DNA from: Ectobacillus funiculus
Lineage (GTDB): Bacteria; Bacillota; Bacilli; Bacillales; Bacillaceae_G
NCBI RefSeq assembly: GCF_042429435.1
Contig: NZ_JBHMAF010000073.1
Direction: 5' to 3' (one strand)
DNA length: 64,000 nucleotides
The notes under the pieces are model-generated. The model worked only from the letters and a program-made list of their open reading frames with translations, had not been told where the DNA came from and did no database searches. The stretch's first letter is position 1. Each line of letters opens with the position of its first letter. Shown here piece after piece: positions 24,223 through 31,778 of the stretch. The position numbers were made by a program, and so were the translations under genes.

Positions 24223-24264
24223 ATGCTATGAAAGGGGAAGAATAGCTTCCCATTTTCATAGCAT
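24223..24264 (-). promoter_or_regulatory. Intercistronic stem-loop after the binding-protein gene
   Basis: ATGCTATGAAAA pairs with TTTCATAGCAT, with an inner GAAG/CTTC stem, 8 bp past the stop of the binding-protein gene. There is no T-run, so it is more likely an mRNA 3'-end stabiliser or partial attenuator. This arrangement commonly keeps solute-binding protein above permease level. Confidence 0.7.
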
Positions 24265-24271
24265 CTACTTA

Positions 24272-25540
24272 TTATTTTTGCTTAATTTCGCTATTTGCTT
24301 GCTCTTGTGCTTCCTTCAATGCCTTATCTAATGAACTCTTTCCCAAGAATGCACTCATAAATTGGTTATTAAAGTTATTCATAATGATTGGAAGATTTGG
24401 ACCACCTGCCCATACTGTTGCATATTTTGCCCCTGCTACAATTGGACCGCGAAGGGCATCTTTATCGTAACCAAGCTTTGCTGCAACTGATTGACGTGTT
24501 GGTAAAGCATACCCTTTGCTTGTCCAAGTTTCCATCCCTTCCTTGCCTGTTAAGTAAGAAAGAAGTTCCCAAGCAGCTTCCTTCTTTTGGGAAGCGGCAT
24601 TCATAACATATGCAACAGTGTATGCCATCGTACTTTTTTCGCCATTAATGGCTGGAAGTTCTGCAGTTCCATACTCTACATTCGGGAATGTATCAGCTAA
24701 AAATGGAATTGCCCAATTTCCTTCAATCACCATAGCAGCTTTTCCTTGACCAAACATTTCTCCGCCCCATGTTGCCCCTACTTCCTTTGGCTCTGCAGAC
24801 GTTTTATCAATATTGTGCTGGTCAACAATCGGCTGAAGTGCTTTGATGACTTCAGGCGATGCAAAATTTGCTTTATTGTTCTTTACGACATCTCCGCCGC
24901 CAGCTTGAGCGATATAGAATGTACGTGCAAGCTCTGGTGCTGCTCCAAATCCATACACGCCGTCTTTTGTTAGTTTTTTAGATGCTTCACGCAGCTCGTC
25001 CCATGTCTTTGGAACTTCTACACCAGCTTCCTGTAATAGCTTTTTGTTATAAAATAACGCTAATGTGGAGTAGTCTTTTGGAAACCCATATGTTTTCCCA
25101 TCCACCCTGAATGCTTCTAAAAGCGGCTTTTCAAAATCGGAAACATCAAAGTCATCTGTTACATACTCATCTAACGGCTCTACAACACCTGTTTCAATAA
25201 GCCCAGGTGCTTCAAAAGCATCTAAATAAAATACATCTGGCCCTTTTCCCCCGATAAGACGAGTTTTAATGACATCCATATATTGATCGGAAATCACTTC
25301 AAGTTTCACATCGATATTGGGATACTTCGCTTCAAAACCATCGAGAGTTTGCTGTAACAACTTTTGTTCTGATGGGTTCCCTCCCCAACCAGCAAGAGTT
25401 ACCTCAACTTTTTCTCCATCCTCTGCACCGCTCTTCCCATCTTTCGCTGCGGTAGTCTCGCTATTACCGCAGCCAGTTAGAACGCTTCCAAATAATACTG
25501 AAGTGATACCTAACGCCGCCAATGCCTTTTTTGTCTTCAT
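24272..25540 (-). CDS. Sugar ABC transporter substrate-binding lipoprotein
   Basis: A 422-residue extracellular binding protein. The N-terminus MKTKKALAALGITSVLFGSV is a lipoprotein signal peptide, and the lipobox LTGC puts the lipidated Cys at residue 24. The mature part shows family 1 (MalE-like) features: NIDVKLEVISDQYMDVIKTR, GPDVFYLDAFEAPGL, LALFYNKKLLQEAGVEVPKT and MVIEGNWAIPFL. It would deliver an oligosaccharide or alpha-glucoside to the two permeases. The paired glucosidase-type enzyme points to an alpha-glucan-derived substrate, but this is inference. The gene lies 50 bp after the enzyme gene in the same operon. Confidence 0.93.
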   Translation of the reverse strand: MKTKKALAALGITSVLFGSVLTGCGNSETTAAKDGKSGAEDGEKVEVTLAGWGGNPSEQKLLQQTLDGFEAKYPNIDVKLEVISDQYMDVIKTRLIGGKGPDVFYLDAFEAPGLIETGVVEPLDEYVTDDFDVSDFEKPLLEAFRVDGKTYGFPKDYSTLALFYNKKLLQEAGVEVPKTWDELREASKKLTKDGVYGFGAAPELARTFYIAQAGGGDVVKNNKANFASPEVIKALQPIVDQHNIDKTSAEPKEVGATWGGEMFGQGKAAMVIEGNWAIPFLADTFPNVEYGTAELPAINGEKSTMAYTVAYVMNAASQKKEAAWELLSYLTGKEGMETWTSKGYALPTRQSVAAKLGYDKDALRGPIVAGAKYATVWAGGPNLPIIMNNFNNQFMSAFLGKSSLDKALKEAQEQANSEIKQK

Positions 25541-25590
25541 TGAGATGTTCCCCCTTCATTTCACCATTGTCTTGTATCTGTATCTTGACT

Positions 25591-27711
25591 TCATTTCATA
25601 GTGAGATCTTGCAAACTTTCCTGAATGATTTGATAGCCTGTAGTATTTTGAAGAATCGTTGTTTCATAACCATTCTCCGTACGCATCACCGTTACAGATA
25701 ATGCACCATCACCAATCGCAATATCTTCAACTGTTAGTACATTTATCTCTTCTAAAAGGTTCGGTGACAACTGTATTTCTTTTTTTAGACTATTTGGGAA
25801 TAATCCAAGTAATGCTTGAACAAACACAAGCGGTGTCCCTGCAGCCCATGCTTGTGGAGAGCATGCAACTGGATAATTCACAGCTTTTCCCAAAGAATCC
25901 GAGTAACCGCAGAAGAGCTCTGGTAAACGATGATATTCAAAATGACCAGCTGCTCTTATCAATCCATTAATCACTACATTGGCCTCAGCTTGACGACCAA
26001 GCTTACTCATCCCAAGTAAAATCAAGCTATTATCATGCGGCCAAATGCTTCCGTCATGATAACTCATCGGATTGTATCCGGCTTCATTTTCTCCCATCGT
26101 CCGGATACCAAATCCAGAAAACATTTTCGGTGATAAGAGCATCCGAATGACAGCATCTACCCTTTGTTCATCCAACATCTCAGAGAATAGAACATGCCCC
26201 GGATTAGATGTAATCGTACCAACCTGATCCTTTTGTTCATCCAATGCAATCGCATAGAATTGCTGTTCTTCCATCCAAAATGCTGCTTCGAAACGCTCTT
26301 TCAAAGCCCGAGCTTGCTGACGAAGTTCACTTGCCCGTTCTTGTTTATGGAGGAATTCAAAAATATCAGCAAGTCCCTGTTTTGCTTGATACACATATCC
26401 TTGCACTTCAGCTAGGGCGATAGGCGTTTTTGCATACTCACCGTTTCGATGAACAATGGAGTCTCCTGAATCCTTCCACCCTTGGTTAGCAATCCCCTTG
26501 CTGGACTCCTGATGATATTCAACAAATAAATCGCCGTCACGGTCACCATATTGATCAATCCAATTTAGAGCCGCTTCAACATTTTCTTCAAGCTCTTGCA
26601 CCAGCCCAATATCGCCTGTCCATTTTACATATTCCGTTAGCAAAATAAGAAATAACGGAGTTGCATCAATTGTCCCATAATACGGAGTAAAAGGGATTTG
26701 ATTTGTATTTGCCAATTCTCCAAAACGAATTTCATGCATAATCTTACCTGGCTGCTCATCTCTCCACGGATCCACCTGTTTTCCTTGGCTATTTGCCATT
26801 GTTAATAAGGTTCCCTTTGCAATCCCTGGGTTAAAGGCTAGCATTTGCAGCGCTGCAATTAAACTATCACGGCCAAAAGGAACACCAAACCAAGGCAGGC
26901 CAGCAACTGGAAATTGACCATATCCTAAATCTGTTAATAGTACTTTTAGATCTGCAATTCCGCGATCAACAAGTTGCTGTAATGGCTGATAGTCAGTAGT
27001 TACTTTCGTTGTTTTCTCTTCCCACTTCTGATAGGATTGCTTTAATTGTTCCATTGCATCATGGGCGCTCAATGAAATTTTTTTGTTTTCCTTACCAATA
27101 ATCGGCTGAATCATGAATGTAACTGCATCTTCCTCACCGTGCTGAAGTGTATATTCAAATTGAATACTTCCCTCTTCCTTTACCTGTGACACCGGTCTAT
27201 CCCATTGCACTTTTGTACGGCGGCACACACCATCTGCCCCCTCGTAATGATACGTGAGTGAGTAGTCTTCTACAGTTTGACCTTGCCGCTTCCCAACTGT
27301 CCCAGTTTGGAAGCCACGCACAATAAACATATCGGTAAAATCAACATCCATATGCACACTAAGCTGGAACGAAATAGGCTTTGGAAAGTAGTTTTTTACT
27401 TTAATTGTTTCATAGAGAACACCATCATAAATAAAGCGGATGCGCTCAATTTCAACGGATTCCCTCCATAAAATCAACTCTCCATCCCTCTCCATATGCG
27501 GATTTGTTAGAAGGATTTTAGCCATATAATTTTCTGTTGCATCAGAAGAAAGCAAAATTGGCTCTTCCCCATTGATTCTTACATCTAATTTACTTAGAAA
27601 TCTTGTATCCTTTGTATAAAGACCTAAACCATATGAGTGATTTTCTGGGATATTCCCCTTCGTGTCCGTTAATAAAAATAAATCGTTTTCTTTAATTACT
27701 CTGTATTCCAT
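25591..27711 (-). CDS. Amylo-alpha-1,6-glucosidase-family glycosidase (glycogen-debranching type)
   Basis: A 706-residue cytoplasmic enzyme. The N-terminal 200 residues have the beta-sandwich pattern of the GDE_N_bis domain (NHSYGLGLYTKDTRFLSKLDV, VDFTDMFIVRG). The rest is an (alpha/alpha)6 barrel with PWFGVPFGRDSLIAALQML, TIDATPLFLILL, GWKDSGDSIVHRNGE, YNPMSYHDGSIWPHDNSLI and SPQAWAAGTPL, including the conserved Asp/Glu positions of this superfamily. Members hydrolyse alpha-glucosidic links; the exact substrate here is not known. First gene of the operon: AAAGGAG lies 6 nt before the ATG and a perfect LacI-type operator lies 19 bp upstream. Confidence 0.88.
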   Translation of the reverse strand: MEYRVIKENDLFLLTDTKGNIPENHSYGLGLYTKDTRFLSKLDVRINGEEPILLSSDATENYMAKILLTNPHMERDGELILWRESVEIERIRFIYDGVLYETIKVKNYFPKPISFQLSVHMDVDFTDMFIVRGFQTGTVGKRQGQTVEDYSLTYHYEGADGVCRRTKVQWDRPVSQVKEEGSIQFEYTLQHGEEDAVTFMIQPIIGKENKKISLSAHDAMEQLKQSYQKWEEKTTKVTTDYQPLQQLVDRGIADLKVLLTDLGYGQFPVAGLPWFGVPFGRDSLIAALQMLAFNPGIAKGTLLTMANSQGKQVDPWRDEQPGKIMHEIRFGELANTNQIPFTPYYGTIDATPLFLILLTEYVKWTGDIGLVQELEENVEAALNWIDQYGDRDGDLFVEYHQESSKGIANQGWKDSGDSIVHRNGEYAKTPIALAEVQGYVYQAKQGLADIFEFLHKQERASELRQQARALKERFEAAFWMEEQQFYAIALDEQKDQVGTITSNPGHVLFSEMLDEQRVDAVIRMLLSPKMFSGFGIRTMGENEAGYNPMSYHDGSIWPHDNSLILLGMSKLGRQAEANVVINGLIRAAGHFEYHRLPELFCGYSDSLGKAVNYPVACSPQAWAAGTPLVFVQALLGLFPNSLKKEIQLSPNLLEEINVLTVEDIAIGDGALSVTVMRTENGYETTILQNTTGYQIIQESLQDLTMK

Positions 27712-27729
27712 TTTTTTCTCCTTTCATTT

Positions 27730-27898
27730 CCGAAACGTTTCGGATTTTGAGCAAGCAACATGATATAATGCTTCGTTCCAAACGTTTTTTATTTTTAAAT
27801 CAGCCAGTACTAGAACATAGATTTTATTTTTCCAAAACGTTTCGGATTTTTGGCTAATAAATAAAGGAGTGTCTCTCCTTTATTCCAAAACGTTTTGA
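27730..27898. promoter_or_regulatory. Cluster of LacI-type operators upstream of the sugar operon
   Basis: CCGAAACGTTTCGG (27730-27743) is a perfect palindrome. CCAAAACGTTTCGG (27832-27845) and CCAAAACGTTTTGA (27885-27898) are close variants, and CCAAACGTTTTTT (27778-27790) is a half-conserved site. The central AACGTT is typical of LacI-family operators. The spread over 170 bp would allow looping between sites, together with a further site at 28944. Confidence 0.85.
27859..27883 (-). terminator. Terminator of the LacI-type regulator gene
   Basis: ATAAAGGAG pairs with CTCCTTTAT around TGTCT and is followed on the minus strand by TTTATTTATT. It lies about 35 bp past the regulator stop. Confidence 0.65.
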
Positions 27899-27915
27899 AT
27901 TTCCAGTCTGACCTA

Positions 27916-28932
27916 TTAGCTATTGTACCTTGTAGTCGATTCTCGAATGATAAGTTGGGTTTCTAATAATTTTTGATGAGATTCCGCCTTATTTTCTAAC
28001 ATTTTCACAAGCAGCTTGGCCGCCTCATACCCCATTTTATATATATCCTGCGCCATAGTTGTTAATGCAGGAGTAATATATGTTGCCAACAAGATGTCAT
28101 CATAACCAACGATTGAAATTTGCTCTGGTATGCTTAGTCCCCTTGTCTTTATAGCCTTTATTGCACCGATAGCCATGACATCACTCGCACAAAAAATGGC
28201 AGTAATTTCTGGATTTCTTTCTAAAAGACCGTAAACCTCATATTCTGCCTGTTCTTCTCTAAATGCCCCATTTACAACCCATTCAGCTCGGTACGGAATA
28301 TTCTTCTCTTGAAGCGCTAATTTATATCCTTCAAGCCTTTTTTGACTCACAAATGCAAAATCATGTCCATTAACCATTGCAATGTTTTGATGCCCAAGTG
28401 AAAGAAGGTGATTGACTGCTTCTTTTGCCCCTAACACATTATCTGTCGTGACACAGCCAACTGTTTCACTCTCAATCGGAATATCGATTAGCACACAAGG
28501 AATATCACTTTCAAGTACCTCTTGTAGATATGGATCGTCTGTTCTTATTCCTTGAATAATTACACCATCTACTTGTCTTTCCCGACATAGCTGAGAGTAT
28601 GTTTTTTCTCGTTGCTTTGTCGAATCCGTACTAAACAATATGAGATCATAGTCTGTTTCGGCAGAGAATTGATTAATCCCACATAACACTTCAAAGGTAA
28701 GATTGTCTTTTAAACTTTGCCGTGTCATTCCTGAAACAAGTAATCCTATCGTTTTAGACTTATTCATTACTAAGCCTCTTGCCAATATATTGGGACTATA
28801 ATTGAGCTCCTTAGAAACAGCTATAATTTTCTCTCTTGTTTTCTCATTCACATCAGAGTAACCGTTTAGAGCCCTTGAAACTGTTGTCACCGAAACACCA
28901 GCAGCTTTTGCTATATCCTTAATGGTTGTCAT
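27916..28932 (-). CDS. LacI-family transcriptional regulator of the adjacent sugar operon
   Basis: A 338-residue repressor beginning MTTIKDIAKAAGVSVTTVSR, the canonical LacI HTH with hinge helix SPNILARGLVMNKSKTIGLL. The periplasmic-binding-like effector core follows (VDGVIIQGIRTDD, PCVLIDIPIESETVGCVTTD, AIFCASDVMAIGAIKA, SIVGYDDILLATYITPALTT). The ATG at 28932 is set by GGAGG 8 nt upstream; the upstream in-frame starts to 28947 are not needed. An operator (28944-28957) overlaps its ribosome binding site region, indicating autoregulation. Four further sites precede the glucosidase gene, which it almost certainly controls. The inducer is unknown, presumably the transported sugar. Confidence 0.93.
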   Translation of the reverse strand: MTTIKDIAKAAGVSVTTVSRALNGYSDVNEKTREKIIAVSKELNYSPNILARGLVMNKSKTIGLLVSGMTRQSLKDNLTFEVLCGINQFSAETDYDLILFSTDSTKQREKTYSQLCRERQVDGVIIQGIRTDDPYLQEVLESDIPCVLIDIPIESETVGCVTTDNVLGAKEAVNHLLSLGHQNIAMVNGHDFAFVSQKRLEGYKLALQEKNIPYRAEWVVNGAFREEQAEYEVYGLLERNPEITAIFCASDVMAIGAIKAIKTRGLSIPEQISIVGYDDILLATYITPALTTMAQDIYKMGYEAAKLLVKMLENKAESHQKLLETQLIIRESTTRYNS

Positions 28933-28943
28933 AATCATTTCCT

Positions 28944-28957
28944 CCAAAACGTTTCGG
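28944..28957. promoter_or_regulatory. LacI-type operator at the regulator's own start
   Basis: CCAAAACGTTTCGG, identical in core to the sites before the sugar operon, lies 12 bp from the regulator start codon and overlaps its GGAGG. Bound repressor would block its own transcription or start. Confidence 0.8.
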
Positions 28958-29176
28958 ATAACTTGTTTACATTGTACTCCTTGTCAGAAAGCGTTGTCAA
29001 CATTTTAAAAACATATTTTCAATTTAATCTTCCAATATTTTCTGCTGCTTAACCTTTGAAATTCTCCCTCTTCACACACGGAAAGTTCTTCCCAAAAGGA
29101 GAACCTACTCAAATTCCTGTATAATGGTACAGAAACATAGATCACCTTCACACTACCAAGTTAGGACGCGGTTCAA

Positions 29177-29863
29177 ATGAGAATTAACAAATATATTAGC
29201 GAGACAGGATTTTGCTCTAGAAGAGAAACAGATAGATTAATCGAGGCGGGACGAATCACAATTAATAATCGTATTTGCGAGCCTGGGGATATTGTGAATA
29301 TTGGAGACATCGTGCGGATTGATGGACAATCCATTCCTCCAAAAAAGCCCCCTGTCTACATTCTGCTGAATAAGCCTGTTGGAATTACCTGCACGGCAGC
29401 TCAGCATGTAAAAGGGAATATTATTGAGTTTGTGAATCATCGGGATCGCGTTTTCCCAGTTGGGCGTCTTGATAAAAATTCGGAGGGCTTAATCTTACTC
29501 ACAACAGATGGAAGTATTGTAAACAAAATTTTACGGTCTGAGCATGAGCATGAAAAGGAATATATTGTAGAGGTGGATAAGCCTATTGATGATGCTTTTA
29601 TACAAGGAATGTCCAGCGGTGTAGAGATTCTTGGTACGAAAACAAAGCCATGCAAGGTATCGAAACTCGCTGATTCTGTTTTCCGAATCGTGCTTACGCA
29701 AGGTCTCAATCGCCAAATTCGCAGAATGTGTAAAAGCTTTGGTTATAACGTAACCAAGCTAGAACGTATCCGAATTATGAACCTTACCATTGATGGTTTG
29801 AGTAAAGGGCAATGGCGGAATCTTACCAATGAGGAGTTACAACAGCTTGTCTCACTATTATAA
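29177..29863 (+). CDS. rluF: 23S rRNA pseudouridine synthase, RluF type (RsuA family)
   Basis: A 228-residue enzyme with an N-terminal S4 RNA-binding domain (MRINKYISETGFCSRRETDR) and the catalytic RsuA/RluB/E/F domain. FPVGRLDKNSEGLILLTTDG contains the catalytic Asp, and the C-terminal LTQGLNRQIRRMCKSFGYNV with ERIRIMNL is characteristic of RluF, which modifies U2604 of 23S rRNA in E. coli. A TATAAT box lies 50 bp upstream, and TTAGGACG precedes the ATG at a long distance. The stop codon is formed at the very left edge of a repeat copy (TAA of TAAAGAAAAC), and a perfect palindromic terminator follows the repeat. Confidence 0.9.
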   Translation: MRINKYISETGFCSRRETDRLIEAGRITINNRICEPGDIVNIGDIVRIDGQSIPPKKPPVYILLNKPVGITCTAAQHVKGNIIEFVNHRDRVFPVGRLDKNSEGLILLTTDGSIVNKILRSEHEHEKEYIVEVDKPIDDAFIQGMSSGVEILGTKTKPCKVSKLADSVFRIVLTQGLNRQIRRMCKSFGYNVTKLERIRIMNLTIDGLSKGQWRNLTNEELQQLVSLL

Positions 29864-29993
29864 AGAAAACTCGCCGATTGGCGAGCCGGCAGGCGAAGAC
29901 AGAGGCGTAGTTGCATTTATACTATATTCCTAAAATTCCTTGTTATATCGAGTCAACTTCTAGCTGGAGATTATACTTTTTTAAAGTGTAAAA
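29862..29993 (+). repeat. Dispersed 134-bp repeat, copy 8
   Basis: It has CTCGCCgattGGCGAG intact. The second hairpin is reduced to GCC-ggca-GGC, keeping the fold but not the sequence. The left end overlaps the rluF stop codon; the right end runs into the terminator at 29991. Confidence 0.95.
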
Positions 29994-30032
29994 GGCTCCC
30001 TTCCTACATCATGATGTAGGAAGGGAGCCTTT
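29991..30032. terminator. Perfect 42-bp palindromic terminator between rluF and thiolase genes
   Basis: The half-arm AAAGGCTCCCTTCCTACATC is followed by a further A and then its exact complement, with no unpaired loop beyond the turn. It serves the convergent rluF and thiolase genes. Confidence 0.9.
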
Positions 30033-30064
30033 AAGCTTCTCCTAAGAGAAGTCTTTTACATGAT

Positions 30065-31252
30065 TTAAGCGCGCTCTACGATTGTCGCTACCCCTTGTCC
30101 TCCGCCAATGCAAAGCGTTGCTAGACCAGTTTGGCTATCACGCTTAATCATTTCATGGATAAGGCTAACAAGAACACGAGCACCACTTGCACCAACTGGA
30201 TGTCCTAATGCAATCGCACCGCCGTTTACATTCAATTTCTCTTTGTTAAATTGAAGCTCACGGTCTACTGCAAGAGCTTGTGCTGCAAACGCTTCGTTTG
30301 CCTCAATTAAGCTGATATCCTCTAATTGAAGAGCTGCTTTTTCAAGAGCTTTTTTCACAGCTGGAACAGGACCGATTCCCATAATGCTTGGATCTACGCC
30401 TGCACTTGCATTAGCTTTGATCGTTACTAATGGCTTAAGTCCTAATTCATCCGCTTTTTTACGGCTCATAACAACTAGTGCAGCAGCGCCATCGTTAATG
30501 CCTGAAGCATTAGCAGCTGTAACAGATCCGTCTTTTTTGAATGCTGGACGAAGCTTTCCAAGTCCTTCTGCAGTTGTTCCAAAGCGAGGGAACTCGTCTT
30601 GTGCAACTACAGTCACTTGACCTTTGCGTCCTGGTACTTCTACAGGAACAATCTCCTCAGCAAAACGGTTGGATTCGATTGCCGCTTGCGCCTTTTGCTG
30701 ACTCCAAGCAGCAAACTCATCTTGCTCTTCACGAGAAATGCTATATTTATCACAGAGATTTTCTGCTGTAATCCCCATGTGATAGTTATTGAAGGAGCAT
30801 GTTAATCCATCATGAATCATGCTATCTACTAGCTTTTGATCTCCCATTTTAAATCCGTTACGAGCCCCTTGTAAAAGGTAAGGAGCTTGGCTCATGTTTT
30901 CCATTCCACCTGCAACAACAATGTCTGCATCTCCTGAAAGAATCGCTTGCGTTGCTAGATGCACCGCTTTCAGCCCTGAGCCACACACTTTATTGATTGT
31001 CAATGCAGATACTTCCTGAGGTAAGCCGGCAGCAATAGCAGCTTGTCTTGCTGGGTTTTGGCCAAGACCAGCTTGCAAAACGTTCCCCATAATAACTTCA
31101 TCAACCTGATTTGCATCTACCCCTGCTTTTTGTAATGCTTCTTTAATTACTACGCCGCCTAATGCAGATGCAGAAACATTTTGTAAGCTTCCTCCAAAGT
31201 TTCCAATCGCCGTTCTTACAGCACTAACAATAACAACTTCTGTCTGAGTCAT
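30065..31252 (-). CDS. Acetyl-CoA C-acetyltransferase (thiolase)
   Basis: A 395-residue thiolase that condenses or cleaves acetoacetyl-CoA/acetyl-CoA. The active site is complete: the acylated Cys in NKVCGSGLKAVHLA (near residue 88), the His in EANEAFAAQALA (NEAF motif), GGAIALGHPVGASGARVL with the second His, and the proton-relay Cys in LATLCIGGGQGVA. Length matches biosynthetic or ketogenic thiolases (MmgA/PhaA/AtoB group). The exact pathway is not shown, as no fatty-acid or PHB genes are adjacent. GGGGAG precedes the ATG. A 16-bp palindrome and a cre site lie upstream, so carbon-source control is plausible. Confidence 0.94.
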   Translation of the reverse strand: MTQTEVVIVSAVRTAIGNFGGSLQNVSASALGGVVIKEALQKAGVDANQVDEVIMGNVLQAGLGQNPARQAAIAAGLPQEVSALTINKVCGSGLKAVHLATQAILSGDADIVVAGGMENMSQAPYLLQGARNGFKMGDQKLVDSMIHDGLTCSFNNYHMGITAENLCDKYSISREEQDEFAAWSQQKAQAAIESNRFAEEIVPVEVPGRKGQVTVVAQDEFPRFGTTAEGLGKLRPAFKKDGSVTAANASGINDGAAALVVMSRKKADELGLKPLVTIKANASAGVDPSIMGIGPVPAVKKALEKAALQLEDISLIEANEAFAAQALAVDRELQFNKEKLNVNGGAIALGHPVGASGARVLVSLIHEMIKRDSQTGLATLCIGGGQGVATIVERA

Positions 31253-31271
31253 GTCGAATTCTCCCCTTAAT

Positions 31272-31287
31272 ATCGATAGCTATCGAT
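31272..31287. promoter_or_regulatory. 16-bp perfect palindrome upstream of the thiolase gene
   Basis: ATCGATAGCTATCGAT lies 20 bp before the thiolase start codon, where a repressor would block transcription. The binding protein is unknown; a TetR-like regulator is possible. Confidence 0.4.
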
Positions 31288-31417
31288 TTATTTCCTCAAG
31301 TTTAGACATTAAATATTCAGCTTCTAAATTCCTCCTTTCTAACCATTTTTTCGTTCATCATTTTTCGACATTTTCTTTACATCGACATACACCTGCCATG
31401 ATATAAAAAAACGTTTC

Positions 31418-31431
31418 TGCAAGCGGTAACA
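31418..31431 (+). promoter_or_regulatory. cre-like site between the thiolase and odhA
   Basis: TGCAAGCGGTAACA matches TGNAANCGNTNNCA fully. It lies 166 bp from the thiolase start and about 350 bp from odhA, so either gene could be its target. Confidence 0.5.
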
Positions 31432-31711
31432 GGGAATAGGCAATATATTGAATAGCCCTACAGAAACCCAGATAACACCAAGTCTTTCATCTATATACTA
31501 AGGGAAATATAAAAAAATGCCCTTACCTTAGACACCTATTGGATAGTTCTATCTAATATATATCTCTTACTGATATGGAAATATGCGACAAAAATCAACT
31601 TGCTACAACGTCTACTCTCTGTTGATTTTTGTCGAACACTTTGTTAATATCAACACAAAAAATAAGCAGGTTAATCAGTAATCTCATAATATTCTTTTTT
31701 TAAATGATGGG

Positions 31712-31740
31712 TGTTCATTTTTATGTAAGCGATTTATAAT
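31712..31740 (+). promoter_or_regulatory. Candidate odhA promoter
   Basis: TATAAT (31735-31740) with TGTTCA 17 bp upstream. The spacer contains TGTAAGCGATTTAT, a partial cre-like sequence overlapping the -10 region. The predicted start is about 30 bp before the odhA start codon. Confidence 0.5.
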
Positions 31741-31778
31741 AAAGAAAGAGTGTCCCATCATTGAGGAGGTATGGCCAA

